DNA from: Vibrio mimicus
Lineage (GTDB): Bacteria > Pseudomonadota > Gammaproteobacteria > Enterobacterales > Vibrionaceae
Reading direction: 5' to 3'
Assembly (NCBI RefSeq): GCF_019048845.1
Contig: NZ_CP077426.1
Location: forward strand, 729,501-793,500
DNA: 64,000 nt
How positions within the stretch are numbered: position 1 is the stretch's first letter; each line of letters begins with the position of its first letter. The translations under genes were made by a program, and so were the position numbers. The notes beneath the pieces are model-generated. The model did no database searches. It was not told where the DNA came from and saw only the letters and a program-made list of their open reading frames with translations. Shown one piece after another: positions 35,692 through 43,003 of this stretch.

Positions 35692-38253
35692 ATGCAAACC
35701 CTCTCCCAACCTGCAGAAATCGAGCTGTTCGACTTCCCTTGGCAAGCGCCGCTGTCACCGATTAACTATGACGTGACAGCGATTGCCGCTGGCCATAAAG
35801 TCGCAAACGTTGAGCCTGACGACATGAGCGTGATCGAGCGCCGACTTTACGAAGTTGATGCGCTTTCTCACGAGTGGCGCAAAGCCTTTTTTCAAGACGT
35901 GCCGCCATACCTCGCGAAATACTTTGCTGAACGCTACATCCGCATTTATGAGAAAAAGGGCGCACGGGCGGCGAATACCTTCCTGCGTGAAAAAATGCGC
36001 CCAGCCAAAGAGCGTGTGCTCAAAGTGCTGCAACAATACAAACAACTGCCTAACACACAAAAGGTGGCTTTGCTCAGTGAAGAATATGAAGACACTGATC
36101 AAAGCGACTTTTCACCACTGCCTGAAACCAAACCACAAATGAAGTTTGATTTCGAAGCCGCAGAGAAAAACCGCAAACCAGTCAAACAGCGCCTGCTTGC
36201 TGAATTAGAGCAAGACGAACTGCGCGACATGGCATTCCGCATTGCCAAAATCATGGAAGCCTATTTGCAGCTCACTGCTAGCCGCAAACACGCCGACCGC
36301 GAAGAAGATGTAGACCAAGCGGTTGTTGATGCTTACGAAGCGCTCGCCCACTTCTGCACCCAAACTTTTGGCATTAAAGCGCCGCGCAAATACAAAGCAC
36401 AAAACCACCTTTCAGCGTCCAGCGACATCATGCGCATGATCAGTGATTCGTGGTGGCTTGGCCGCTTAGTCAAAGTGCGCAAAATCATGCGTGAACACCT
36501 CGCCATCGCCATGGGGCAGGTATCTAACAACGCTTCACCTTATGCGAGTTGGGATTGTGTGCGCGAGCACCAAGAGCAGCAACAACGCAACTATGAAGCC
36601 ATCAAAAACATGGTGCTGTTCGATGAAGAAACCGAAGAAGAGCACGACCTGTGGGACATGGTCAAAAAGAGCGTTTCTAACCCTGCGATTCGCCGCCATG
36701 AACTGATGGTGCGCTGCCGTGGCTGTGAAGACATCGGCAACGAGCTGGGTTTGCAAGGCTTGTTCCTCACACTCACCACGCCGTCGAAGTACCACAACAG
36801 CTACAAAAAAGGCGGCTTTATCGACCACTGGAACGGAGCCAGCCCGCGCGATGCTCAAGCCTACTTAAACAAAAAGTGGCAGCTGATCCGCGCCAAACTG
36901 AACCGTGACGAAATCCGTTGGTTTGGTGTGCGAGTGGCCGAGCCGCATCACGATGGCACGCCACACTGGCATTTGCTGATTTGGGTAAGAAAAGAAGACA
37001 TTTCCGCCGTGCGTGACACCTTCATCACCTACGCGACAGAAGAAGACCGGGGCGAACTGCACCCAGAATTTGAAAAAGAGAAACAAAAGCCGTTTCGCAA
37101 AGGCGTGTATGTGGGGCCGCTTGATTACCGTCCACGCTGTGATTTTGGCTACATCGACCCAACCAAAGGCACGGCCACCGGTTACATCGCCAAATACATT
37201 TCCAAGAACATCGACGGCTACGCGATGGACGGCGACATATCAGACGAAACCGGAAAGCCAGTCAAAGACATGGCACGCAACGTCAGCGCATGGAAAAGCC
37301 GCTGGAGTATTCGCCAGTTTCAATTCTTCGGTGGTGCGCCTGTCACCACATACCGCGAACTGCGCCGCCTTGCGAACCAGAATAAAAAAGCCTTCATGGA
37401 GTACATCTTCATGCAGGAAAGAGCCGATCTCATCAGCATGTATGAACTGCTGCACTATCAACTCGTTGGCGCATTCAAGCCAGCGCGAGTCATGACCAAT
37501 CAAGAACTGGTTGAAGTGATCGCCCAAAGCTACGAAGCCCGCGCCAAAACCGAGATTCCACATGTAGCCGCTGTGCTGCGCTCTGCCGATGAAGGGCGTT
37601 GGCATGGTTACATCATGAATCAAGGTGGCCCCTTCGTGAAACGCAAAGAGCTATTAGTTACCAACGTGTATCAAGAGCTGCCGTTTGCCTCTCCTTACGC
37701 CGAAGCCATCCGCAAGCTGGAAGGCATCGCCACACCCGAGCAAGTCATTAAAACCCGTGAAAAGGTTTGGACAATCAAACGCAAGGGCAAGGAAACCACA
37801 GAAGGTGAAGCGGTGGGTTTTGGGAGCGAAGCGACTGCCTTTGGCGGCTCTGCCGCCTCTCGGAGTTCTGTCAATAACTGTACGGAGCCCTTTACCGGAC
37901 AGGTCAGCACTCAGCTAACCCGTTTGTTGCAGCCGGACAGGCTAAAAGGATCACAAAACGATCAGATTGTTGATGAAGTCGCCATCAGCGCCCTGTTTAA
38001 AGGCAGCACATTGCGACTCGATGACGAAACAGAACTGAAAATCCGCCCTGCGGAGGTAGATGAACACGGAAAAATCAGGCCAGCGCGTTTGGTTGAAGTA
38101 AAACGCGAGGTCGATAGCGACATTTGGTGCCGCTTCGAAGGCTGGGAGAAGTTCGAACAGCAAATGGAGAAGCTAAACCAGAAACCACAAGAACATTCAC
38201 AACCAGACCTATCGTTCTTCCAAGAGTTGGAAGGCGACTGGCCATTAGCGTAG
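35692..38253 (+). CDS. P2 gpA-type replication initiator (HUH endonuclease)
   Basis: 853 aa. It nicks the phage origin and stays covalently attached to start rolling-circle replication. HUH-family motifs in order: LFLTLTTPSKYH (about 356-367), the metal-binding PHWHLLIW (about 426-433), and the tandem catalytic tyrosines Y498 and Y502 in YIAKYISK. In P2 the origin lies inside gene A, so ori may lie in this gene. The C-terminal 120 residues are less conserved. Confidence 0.93.
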   Translation: MQTLSQPAEIELFDFPWQAPLSPINYDVTAIAAGHKVANVEPDDMSVIERRLYEVDALSHEWRKAFFQDVPPYLAKYFAERYIRIYEKKGARAANTFLREKMRPAKERVLKVLQQYKQLPNTQKVALLSEEYEDTDQSDFSPLPETKPQMKFDFEAAEKNRKPVKQRLLAELEQDELRDMAFRIAKIMEAYLQLTASRKHADREEDVDQAVVDAYEALAHFCTQTFGIKAPRKYKAQNHLSASSDIMRMISDSWWLGRLVKVRKIMREHLAIAMGQVSNNASPYASWDCVREHQEQQQRNYEAIKNMVLFDEETEEEHDLWDMVKKSVSNPAIRRHELMVRCRGCEDIGNELGLQGLFLTLTTPSKYHNSYKKGGFIDHWNGASPRDAQAYLNKKWQLIRAKLNRDEIRWFGVRVAEPHHDGTPHWHLLIWVRKEDISAVRDTFITYATEEDRGELHPEFEKEKQKPFRKGVYVGPLDYRPRCDFGYIDPTKGTATGYIAKYISKNIDGYAMDGDISDETGKPVKDMARNVSAWKSRWSIRQFQFFGGAPVTTYRELRRLANQNKKAFMEYIFMQERADLISMYELLHYQLVGAFKPARVMTNQELVEVIAQSYEARAKTEIPHVAAVLRSADEGRWHGYIMNQGGPFVKRKELLVTNVYQELPFASPYAEAIRKLEGIATPEQVIKTREKVWTIKRKGKETTEGEAVGFGSEATAFGGSAASRSSVNNCTEPFTGQVSTQLTRLLQPDRLKGSQNDQIVDEVAISALFKGSTLRLDDETELKIRPAEVDEHGKIRPARLVEVKREVDSDIWCRFEGWEKFEQQMEKLNQKPQEHSQPDLSFFQELEGDWPLA

Positions 38254-38262
38254 GAGCTAGTT

Positions 38263-38469
38263 ATGGACAAAAACAACGAAATTGACCAAGAAACGGTTGA
38301 TGTAATTTCAGGCGCTTTAGAAGAAAAGTTAGAAAACCTAAGCGCGGGTGTCAGCGAATTTGAAAAGCTATTGGCTTTAAAAAATCTGACCTCTCGAATT
38401 GAAAACCGCATGGCCATGAAAATGCAAGCTGCGGCGCTGTTCGGTGTGCTATCTAAAATAGGGAAATGA
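38263..38469 (+). CDS. Small helical phage protein
   Basis: 68 aa, acidic N-terminus and two helices (VDVISGALEEKLENLSAGVSEF, RMAMKMQAAALFGVL). It follows the replication gene by 9 bases with AGGAG at the ATG. Unknown function. Confidence 0.6.
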   Translation: MDKNNEIDQETVDVISGALEEKLENLSAGVSEFEKLLALKNLTSRIENRMAMKMQAAALFGVLSKIGK

Positions 38470-38472
38470 ACC

Positions 38473-38751
38473 ATGCAACTACAAGTCGGCAAAACCTACC
38501 AATCACATCGGCCTGCAGAAACCATCGATCTCGATGGTGAAATCATCCAATTTCAGGGCGAAACCTTCACCTTCACTGTGTTACCAAAGCCAGATGAAGT
38601 CACCGTAGTATCGGTAGACATCCACGGCGAAGAACGGGAGAGAGTAAAACTACCGCGCCACCTGCAAAAACCAGAGTGGTACTGGATAAGAAAAGAGAAT
38701 GGCGTCACCTGCTGGTTTAACCAAAACCACAGACAGATCACTGAAATTTGA
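38473..38751 (+). CDS. Small beta-rich phage protein
   Basis: 92 aa, predicted beta-rich (GEIIQFQGETFTFTVLP, VTVVSVDIHG) with an aromatic C-terminus (PEWYWIRKENGVTCWF). It belongs to the operon downstream of the replication initiator. No family recognised. Confidence 0.6.
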   Translation: MQLQVGKTYQSHRPAETIDLDGEIIQFQGETFTFTVLPKPDEVTVVSVDIHGEERERVKLPRHLQKPEWYWIRKENGVTCWFNQNHRQITEI

Positions 38752-38766
38752 GTTGAGGAAACAGAT

Positions 38767-38955
38767 ATGAGTGTAAAAGTGTCAAAAATTCAAAAAATTC
38801 AAAATTGTGCAAAAAGCATTTTTGAGCAAAGAAAAGAGTTTGATTCTGTCGAAATTACCTCCTTTGATGATGGTGGAGCACTTGTTGAAATTGATGGTGT
38901 AGAGGTTTATCTGAAAGAGAACGGTGAGATTGAAACAATCGTTATTAATTTGTAA
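38767..38955 (+). CDS. Small phage protein at the end of the early operon
   Basis: 62 aa, AT-rich compared with its neighbours. A basic helix is followed by a short beta hairpin (GGALVEIDGVEVYLKENGEIE). It is the last rightward early gene before a bidirectional stem-loop. Unknown function. Confidence 0.55.
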   Translation: MSVKVSKIQKIQNCAKSIFEQRKEFDSVEITSFDDGGALVEIDGVEVYLKENGEIETIVINL

Positions 38956-38988
38956 GGGGAAAAGAAACTTAAAAAGAACGAACCAACC

Positions 38989-39010
38989 AAGCGCCTGCGG
39001 GCGCTTTGTT
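38989..39010. terminator. Bidirectional terminator between the early operon and the XRE gene
   Basis: 7-bp perfect stem AAGCGCC / GGCGCTT with loop TGCG, between convergent genes. Confidence 0.75.
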
Positions 39011-39017
39011 ATATCCG

Positions 39018-39356
39018 CTATGCGCTGCGGCTTTGCGCCGCAATTTCATCATTAATCGACTTAATCAACTCAATCAAACAATCACGAATCGGCGCGGGGA
39101 GAGAATCTACCTGCTTACCATCGGGCGAACTCACCGCCCCGTGCATGATCATATGCCCCACTGAAATCTCAAGCGCCGCACTTAAACGCCGAATCTGGGC
39201 AATATCCACCACTCGTTCCCCTTGCTCTAACCGCTGCAACATACGCAGCGAAACGCCAGCACGCTCGGCAACCTGCTGCTGAGTTAAGCGCTTACGCAAA
39301 CGCTCCTGCGTGAAAAACTGCATGATGGGATCAATATCGTGAATCGTCTTTGCCAT
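39018..39356 (-). CDS. XRE/Cro-CI family transcriptional regulator
   Basis: 112 aa. A standard HTH_3 domain (LTQQQVAERAGVSLRMLQRLEQGERV, residues about 24-50) is followed by a helical C-terminus. It is separate from CI and lies opposite the LexA-box gene, with an elaborate palindromic upstream region. It may be a second switch controlling the SOS gene or late functions. Confidence 0.88.
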   Translation of the reverse strand: MAKTIHDIDPIMQFFTQERLRKRLTQQQVAERAGVSLRMLQRLEQGERVVDIAQIRRLSAALEISVGHMIMHGAVSSPDGKQVDSLPAPIRDCLIELIKSINDEIAAQSRSA

Positions 39357-39360
39357 TCAA

Positions 39361-39416
39361 TAACCTCAGTCGCCAAATTTGGCGGATAAAACAAGCCGTT
39401 ATGCCAACTGAGGTTA
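39361..39416. promoter_or_regulatory. Nested palindromes upstream of the XRE gene
   Basis: An outer perfect 10-bp inverted repeat TAACCTCAGT (39361-39370) / ACTGAGGTTA (39407-39416) encloses a perfect 14-bp palindrome CGCCAAATTTGGCG (39371-39384) directly abutting the left arm. The block lies just upstream of the regulator start, so autoregulation is the likely role. Confidence 0.6.
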
Positions 39417-39536
39417 GGCAACCACAAAAACTGATGTAGGTCGCAACGCCGACGAATATTAACTTTTAGAGTACGGCGTCTAATACGCAATAGATTGAGC
39501 TATCTATCAGTATAGACAATAAAACCAATAAAAAAA

Positions 39537-39571
39537 TTGAGAGCATAAAATCACTGTATTAATATACAGTA
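39537..39571 (+). promoter_or_regulatory. SOS promoter with LexA box
   Basis: Promoter TTGAGA (39537-39542) - 17 bp - TAATAT (39560-39565) overlaps a LexA operator CTGT-ATTAATAT-ACAG (39554-39569), extended to near-symmetric CACTGT/ACAGTA ends. LexA bound here would cover the -10 and repress the next gene until DNA damage. Confidence 0.82.
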
Positions 39572-39593
39572 AACGTCAGTAGGAGACAGTCAA

Positions 39594-39839
39594 ATGTCTG
39601 AATTAAAACACTTAGGCAATATCAATCACTGTGATGTTGCACTATCAGCACTTGAAATAATTCTGGACGGAGTAGCCAGCAGCGAAAGCACGGAGCGAAC
39701 GAGACAAGCGGGGGCATACCTCGCGCGGCTCGTGATGGCTGATTCACACGGAAGTTTGGATACAGATAAACAAAAGGCCATTCTCAGCATTATTGAGATG
39801 GCCTCAGAAGTCGAAAACCCAAGATTTTGCAGCAGTTGA
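39594..39839 (+). CDS. SOS-controlled small protein (possible induction switch)
   Basis: 81 aa, helical (HCDVALSALEIILDGVASSE, QAGAYLARLVMADS, DKQKAILSIIEMASEV). It starts 24 bases after the LexA box with a GGAG site. In coliphage 186 the LexA-controlled gene tum, also placed beyond the replication gene, makes an antirepressor that induces the prophage. Position and control match, though this protein is shorter than Tum and no homology is claimed. Confidence 0.7.
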   Translation: MSELKHLGNINHCDVALSALEIILDGVASSESTERTRQAGAYLARLVMADSHGSLDTDKQKAILSIIEMASEVENPRFCSS

Positions 39840-40091
39840 TCACAACATAGAAAGCTGATGCTTAAGCCGTTGCCGCGCTTCTGGCGGCAACGCTTTACAC
39901 AAATCAAACGCCAGTTGGCTAGTTGTTTTTGCAGACGGGCTCAGCGTATGGCTATAAGAAAGGTTCATCACAAACGTGTGGCCGCATTCGGGGTCACAGC
40001 ACGCACAATACAAATCCGCAACACCAACGGTAAAGCGGTTCGTCTTCTGAATTCGGGCTTTACCTTCGCACTCAGGGCAGAACACTCTCAT
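39840..40091 (-). CDS. Ogr/Delta-type late transcription activator
   Basis: 83 aa from the ATG at 40091, with AGGTG upstream. It has the Ogr zinc-finger layout CPEC near residue 5 and C-x4-C in CCDPECGHTF, then a helical tail. Ogr proteins bring RNA polymerase to the late promoters of P2-like phages by contacting its alpha subunit. It is convergent with the SOS gene with no gap. Confidence 0.85.
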   Translation of the reverse strand: MRVFCPECEGKARIQKTNRFTVGVADLYCACCDPECGHTFVMNLSYSHTLSPSAKTTSQLAFDLCKALPPEARQRLKHQLSML

Positions 40092-40160
40092 AATAACACC
40101 TAGCTTTTTTTGACTGACGCGATAATCATACGTCAATAAGCTGTGTTTTTGTACAGTTTA

Positions 40161-40646
40161 TCAGCTTTCTAGCTGTAGAGGATTCGCGGCTTTACAGAGT
40201 TCTTCCCAAGAGTTTGGCACCTTGCCGCTGTTTAGCATCTTTTCAAACACTGCATAAACGTCAGTCTTTGCTCCTGCTTTACGCTGGGTAGATTCATCAT
40301 TCATCCATGCATAAATGATGGTTTTAGGAGCTTGGCTATTAAATTGAAAAAACAACCGATATCTTGGAGGTAAACTCTTTTTCTTTACTCTGCGCCATGA
40401 TGTGTGCTTTTTGCCAAGTGTAAGCCCTTGACGAAAATCAGCATGGTCAGGATTGGAAGGAACGGTTTGAGTAATATTACAAAGAACCGCAAGCAATAAC
40501 TTAGTACTAGGGTGGTCGTAAAAATAGATTGGGTCTTTGGCTTGAAGTGTTTCAACTTCTTTTGTTAGATCATCCAGAAGATTTTGGAAGATGGATAGAG
40601 CGTGAAGCTCATAACCAGAAAAAACGGGAATTTGCTTCGTTTCCAA
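40161..40646 (-). CDS. YhaV-like toxin (RelE-fold ribonuclease family)
   Basis: 161 aa. It matches the YhaV pattern: VETLQAKDP near residue 34, TKLLLAVLCNI, FRQGLTLG, RYRLFFQF, IIYAWMNDESTQRKAGAKTDVYAVFEKML and PNSWEEL. YhaV toxins are RNases that arrest growth. The start codon is TTG (40646), supported by GAAGGA 6 bases upstream inside the end of the antitoxin gene. It is second gene of the pair, so its translation is tied to the antitoxin. Confidence 0.85.
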   Translation of the reverse strand: METKQIPVFSGYELHALSIFQNLLDDLTKEVETLQAKDPIYFYDHPSTKLLLAVLCNITQTVPSNPDHADFRQGLTLGKKHTSWRRVKKKSLPPRYRLFFQFNSQAPKTIIYAWMNDESTQRKAGAKTDVYAVFEKMLNSGKVPNSWEELCKAANPLQLES

Positions 40647-40649
40647 TCT

Positions 40650-40844
40650 CTATCCTTCCAAAAACTCTGCGCGAGCCTTAGCCGCTTCTGCCGCCGCTTT
40701 TATGGCGAACATACGATCAAGAAGAGAAGTAGATAGCGGCTGAACGTTTCCCTCTACTTTTACTTCACGATCAAGTAAGTCGATGAATTTATCTTCAACT
40801 TCTCGTTCACGTTTTTTGTCGTGTAGTGGTATAACTTTGCCCAT
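40650..40844 (-). CDS. Putative antitoxin partner of the YhaV-like toxin
   Basis: 64 aa from ATG 40844 (TTAAGG about 8 bases upstream). Charged start (MGKVIPLHDKKREREVEDKF) and an alanine-rich helical end (LLDRMFAIKAAAEAAKARAEF). It is not the AbrB-type PrlF antitoxin that normally accompanies YhaV. It lies 3 bases before the toxin and behind an operator-like dyad, so its antitoxin role is inferred from place. Confidence 0.65.
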   Translation of the reverse strand: MGKVIPLHDKKREREVEDKFIDLLDREVKVEGNVQPLSTSLLDRMFAIKAAAEAAKARAEFLEG

Positions 40845-40890
40845 TTTATGAACCTTAACTCTTTGCAGCAACGGCTGCGTGATGGGAATT

Positions 40891-40941
40891 TGTACGGTCT
40901 GTACATGCTGTAAAATATATCATAAAAATTTTTATAAACAA
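40891..40941 (-). promoter_or_regulatory. Promoter and operator of the toxin-antitoxin pair
   Basis: On the minus strand TTGTTT (40941-40936) and TATATT-like -10 with a 16-bp spacer. A dyad TGTAC-GGTCT-GTACA (40891-40905) lies at the expected start region. A 14-bp AT palindrome (40922-40935) fills the spacer. Autoregulation by the antitoxin is likely. Confidence 0.5.
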
Positions 40942-40949
40942 GTTTGAGG

Positions 40950-41103
40950 CTGTTCCATCGGCAGCTATCGGCGCTCATCGGTTTGACTAAAGGGTTATAG
41001 ATGGTATAGCCTATAAGCGTGTTGGCAAAATCCAACACTGGGCGTAGGAACCCGTTTTGAATAGCAACAGGTACATACGTACCAGCATTTTGCTGGTTTT
41101 TTT
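40950..41103 (+). other. Structured non-coding stretch ending in a terminator
   Basis: No gene is visible. There is a 7-bp hairpin GTGTTGG / CCAACAC (41019-41038), a motif GCGTAGGAAC (41042-41051) that recurs at 41247-41256, and a rho-independent terminator ACCAGCA / TGCTGGT with a T-run (41081-41103). A terminator with no gene before it on this strand suggests a small RNA. Confidence 0.4.
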
Positions 41104-41169
41104 GTATGTATGGTCTCGGTTCATCCAAACATAGTCGTTTCGAATAGAAACCGTACTATCTGCATTATG

Positions 41170-41243
41170 GTGGGCTGGGCAGGGCAGCTTCGGCTGGCCG
41201 TGTCTGTTGCGCGGTATTCCTACCCCTGTTCAGTTCACCACCC
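41170..41243 (+). ncRNA. C4-like antisense RNA upstream of the antirepressor
   Basis: A GC-rich structured leader with a TTCG tetraloop hairpin (CAGC/GCTG, 41185-41196). It carries TTCCTAC (41217-41223) and ACCACC (41237-41242), exact complements of GTAGGAA (41249-41255) and GGTGGT (41264-41269) just downstream. Phage P1/P7 C4 RNA works this way: two short antisense segments pair near the ribosome site of the antirepressor operon. The name is by layout and context. Confidence 0.5.
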
Positions 41244-41297
41244 GTAGCGTAGGAACTCCGGATGGTGGTTTAAGGAAGCTATCAACAGGAGGTCACT

Positions 41298-41984
41298 ATG
41301 ACTTCAGCACTGACTTTTCAAAACACCCATTTTGATGTGATCGAACAGCACAACCAGCTTTGGCTATCTGCTGCGCAAATAGGTAAAGCATTAGGCTATG
41401 CGCGTGAAGATTCTGTCAGCCGTATCTATGATCGTAACCAAGACGAGTTTTCAAGTGGAATGTCAATGACCGTCAATTTGACGGTGAATGGAATAAACAA
41501 TAGTTTGAGACAAAAATCAGTACGCATTTTCTCACTGCGCGGCGCTCACCTCATCGCCATGTTCGCCAGAACGGCCATCGCCAAACAATTTAGAAAATGG
41601 GTGCTCGATATCCTCGATCAAGAAACCAAAACCCAAACCATCATCCCCATTACCACCCCATCGCAAATTCCCAAAGCCAACTGGCCGATCACCTACCAAA
41701 CCGATTGGAAACCCGCCACCATCACGTTGTTTGGTAAAACCGCCCACTATGTGCGTTTCGAGCTAAGACCCAAACCATTCAGTTGCGAGTTCAGTGCAAA
41801 ACACACTCCGCAGGTTTATCAGGCGGTATTCCATTTCGCCGACCAATACAAAAGACCAAGTATCAGGAATGAAGCCCCAATGATTGGGGATGTCGGCTAT
41901 TTTGAATCAACAAGGCTTGATGACTTATGGGTACAAGTCATTAACTTTGCGGCAAGGTGCAATAGCCAATGTGCCTTGCTTTAA
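41298..41984 (+). CDS. BRO-N domain antirepressor
   Basis: 228 aa. The N-terminal BRO domain (about 5-110) has FDVIEQHNQLWLSAAQIGKA, LGYAREDSVSRIYDRN and the diagnostic FSLRGAHLIAMFARTAIAKQFRKWVLDIL. The C-terminal half is less familiar. BRO/Ant proteins relieve repression in temperate phages. AGGAGGT gives a strong ribosome site, and the C4-like RNA upstream would keep it off in the lysogen. It is convergent with and overlaps the portal gene end by 4 bases. Confidence 0.85.
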   Translation: MTSALTFQNTHFDVIEQHNQLWLSAAQIGKALGYAREDSVSRIYDRNQDEFSSGMSMTVNLTVNGINNSLRQKSVRIFSLRGAHLIAMFARTAIAKQFRKWVLDILDQETKTQTIIPITTPSQIPKANWPITYQTDWKPATITLFGKTAHYVRFELRPKPFSCEFSAKHTPQVYQAVFHFADQYKRPSIRNEAPMIGDVGYFESTRLDDLWVQVINFAARCNSQCALL

Positions 41985-43003
41985 ACCTCGATGCTCAAAT
42001 CAAAATTGAAAGACAGTGATTCCGGTATCTCTGGGTCACTGTTGATGGCATCAGAAAAACGCTTACACACCGGAACCACTTCATACTTGTCATAAACTTG
42101 GCTGACTTTGAGTGGGTCTGGTGCTGTTGCGCCTGTCTGCGGGATCATGCCGCCCATCCCTGCTGGGAAACGGTGCCCCACGAAAATATCTTGCGCCGTG
42201 ATGTTCTTGATCCGCTCAAACTCATCTTTCGTGGCAATATCGCCCACCGGAATCAGTTGAATGCCTTTCTCTTTCCCGTTCGGGATGTTCACAAACATAC
42301 TGCGGAAATTCCCGATCCCTTTAGAACTGGAAATCTTCTCTTTCAGTGCCTTTTCATCGGCTTCGCTCAAGTTCGGGTCGGTCGCATAGAAAATAAAGCC
42401 CATGTGCGCTCCGTTCAGGTAATAGCGACGGCGAAAGAGGGTAGCGTCACGGTTCAATAAACTGCTTTGAATGCTGCCCAAGTAATCAGGCAAGCCGTAT
42501 ATCTGCTGCTGCGGATCATACTGGGGAATAAAAATCACATCCTTCGCTTTAAACACCTTTTGCTCGTTGTTACGCAGCAACTGAACAAAGTCCCCGTTCT
42601 TACGCTTGCGCATGTGAACCATGGGCAAAGGTTCAAGAGCGATCACATTCTTCATGTAGCTGCGAATCTTCACAAATGCCGCCATGCCAAGGCCGAAATA
42701 GTCCCAGCAGGCATTATTCATTTTGTACATAGGCATGTTGCCACCACTCAGGAAGCGACCAGCCACATAGTTGGCCCGCGCTTTCAGCAGTGAACCGTGA
42801 TACCCGTTCGCGTTAGCAATTTCGGCTAACCCTTTTAACGAAATTGGCGGCTCCCAGTAATCATCAAAATCGTTGTAAAACAGCTCACAATAACGAGTCA
42901 TCCAACTGTTTGTATCAACGGGCTCCGGGTTCGGGTCAAAGCTGTACACAGATTTTGTCTCTGTGCCATCGGTAGTGTGTGAGTGAATAAGTTGCTCTGT
43001 CAT
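41981..43003 (-). CDS. Portal protein (P2 gpQ-type, PBSX family)
   Basis: 340 aa. It forms the dodecameric portal through which DNA enters the head. [25 protein letters not shown] start ([20 protein letters not shown]), [16 protein letters not shown] and [11 protein letters not shown] are family hallmarks. The ATG at 43003 overlaps the terminase stop (ATGA) and gives the usual 340-residue size; the ATG at 43018 lies inside the terminase gene. Confidence 0.94.
   Translation of the reverse strand: MTEQLIHSHTTDGTETKSVYSFDPNPEPVDTNSWMTRYCELFYNDFDDYWEPPISLKGLAEIANANGYHGSLLKARANYVAGRFLSGGNMPMYKMNNACWDYFGLGMAAFVKIRSYMKNVIALEPLPMVHMRKRKNGDFVQLLRNNEQKVFKAKDVIFIPQYDPQQQIYGLPDYLGSIQSSLLNRDATLFRRRYYLNGAHMGFIFYATDPNLSEADEKALKEKISSSKGIGNFRSMFVNIPNGKEKGIQLIPVGDIATKDEFERIKNITAQDIFVGHRFPAGMGGMIPQTGATAPDPLKVSQVYDKYEVVPVCKRFSDAINSDPEIPESLSFNFDLSIEV

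Noticed and set aside
36535..37623. Long antisense ORFs inside the replication gene
   Set aside because: They are shadows of a strongly coding gene, with no ribosome sites.
40760..41128. 122-aa minus-strand ORF over the toxin-antitoxin promoter
   Set aside because: It overlaps the antitoxin gene, the operator dyad and the hairpins, and has no ribosome site or protein-like composition.
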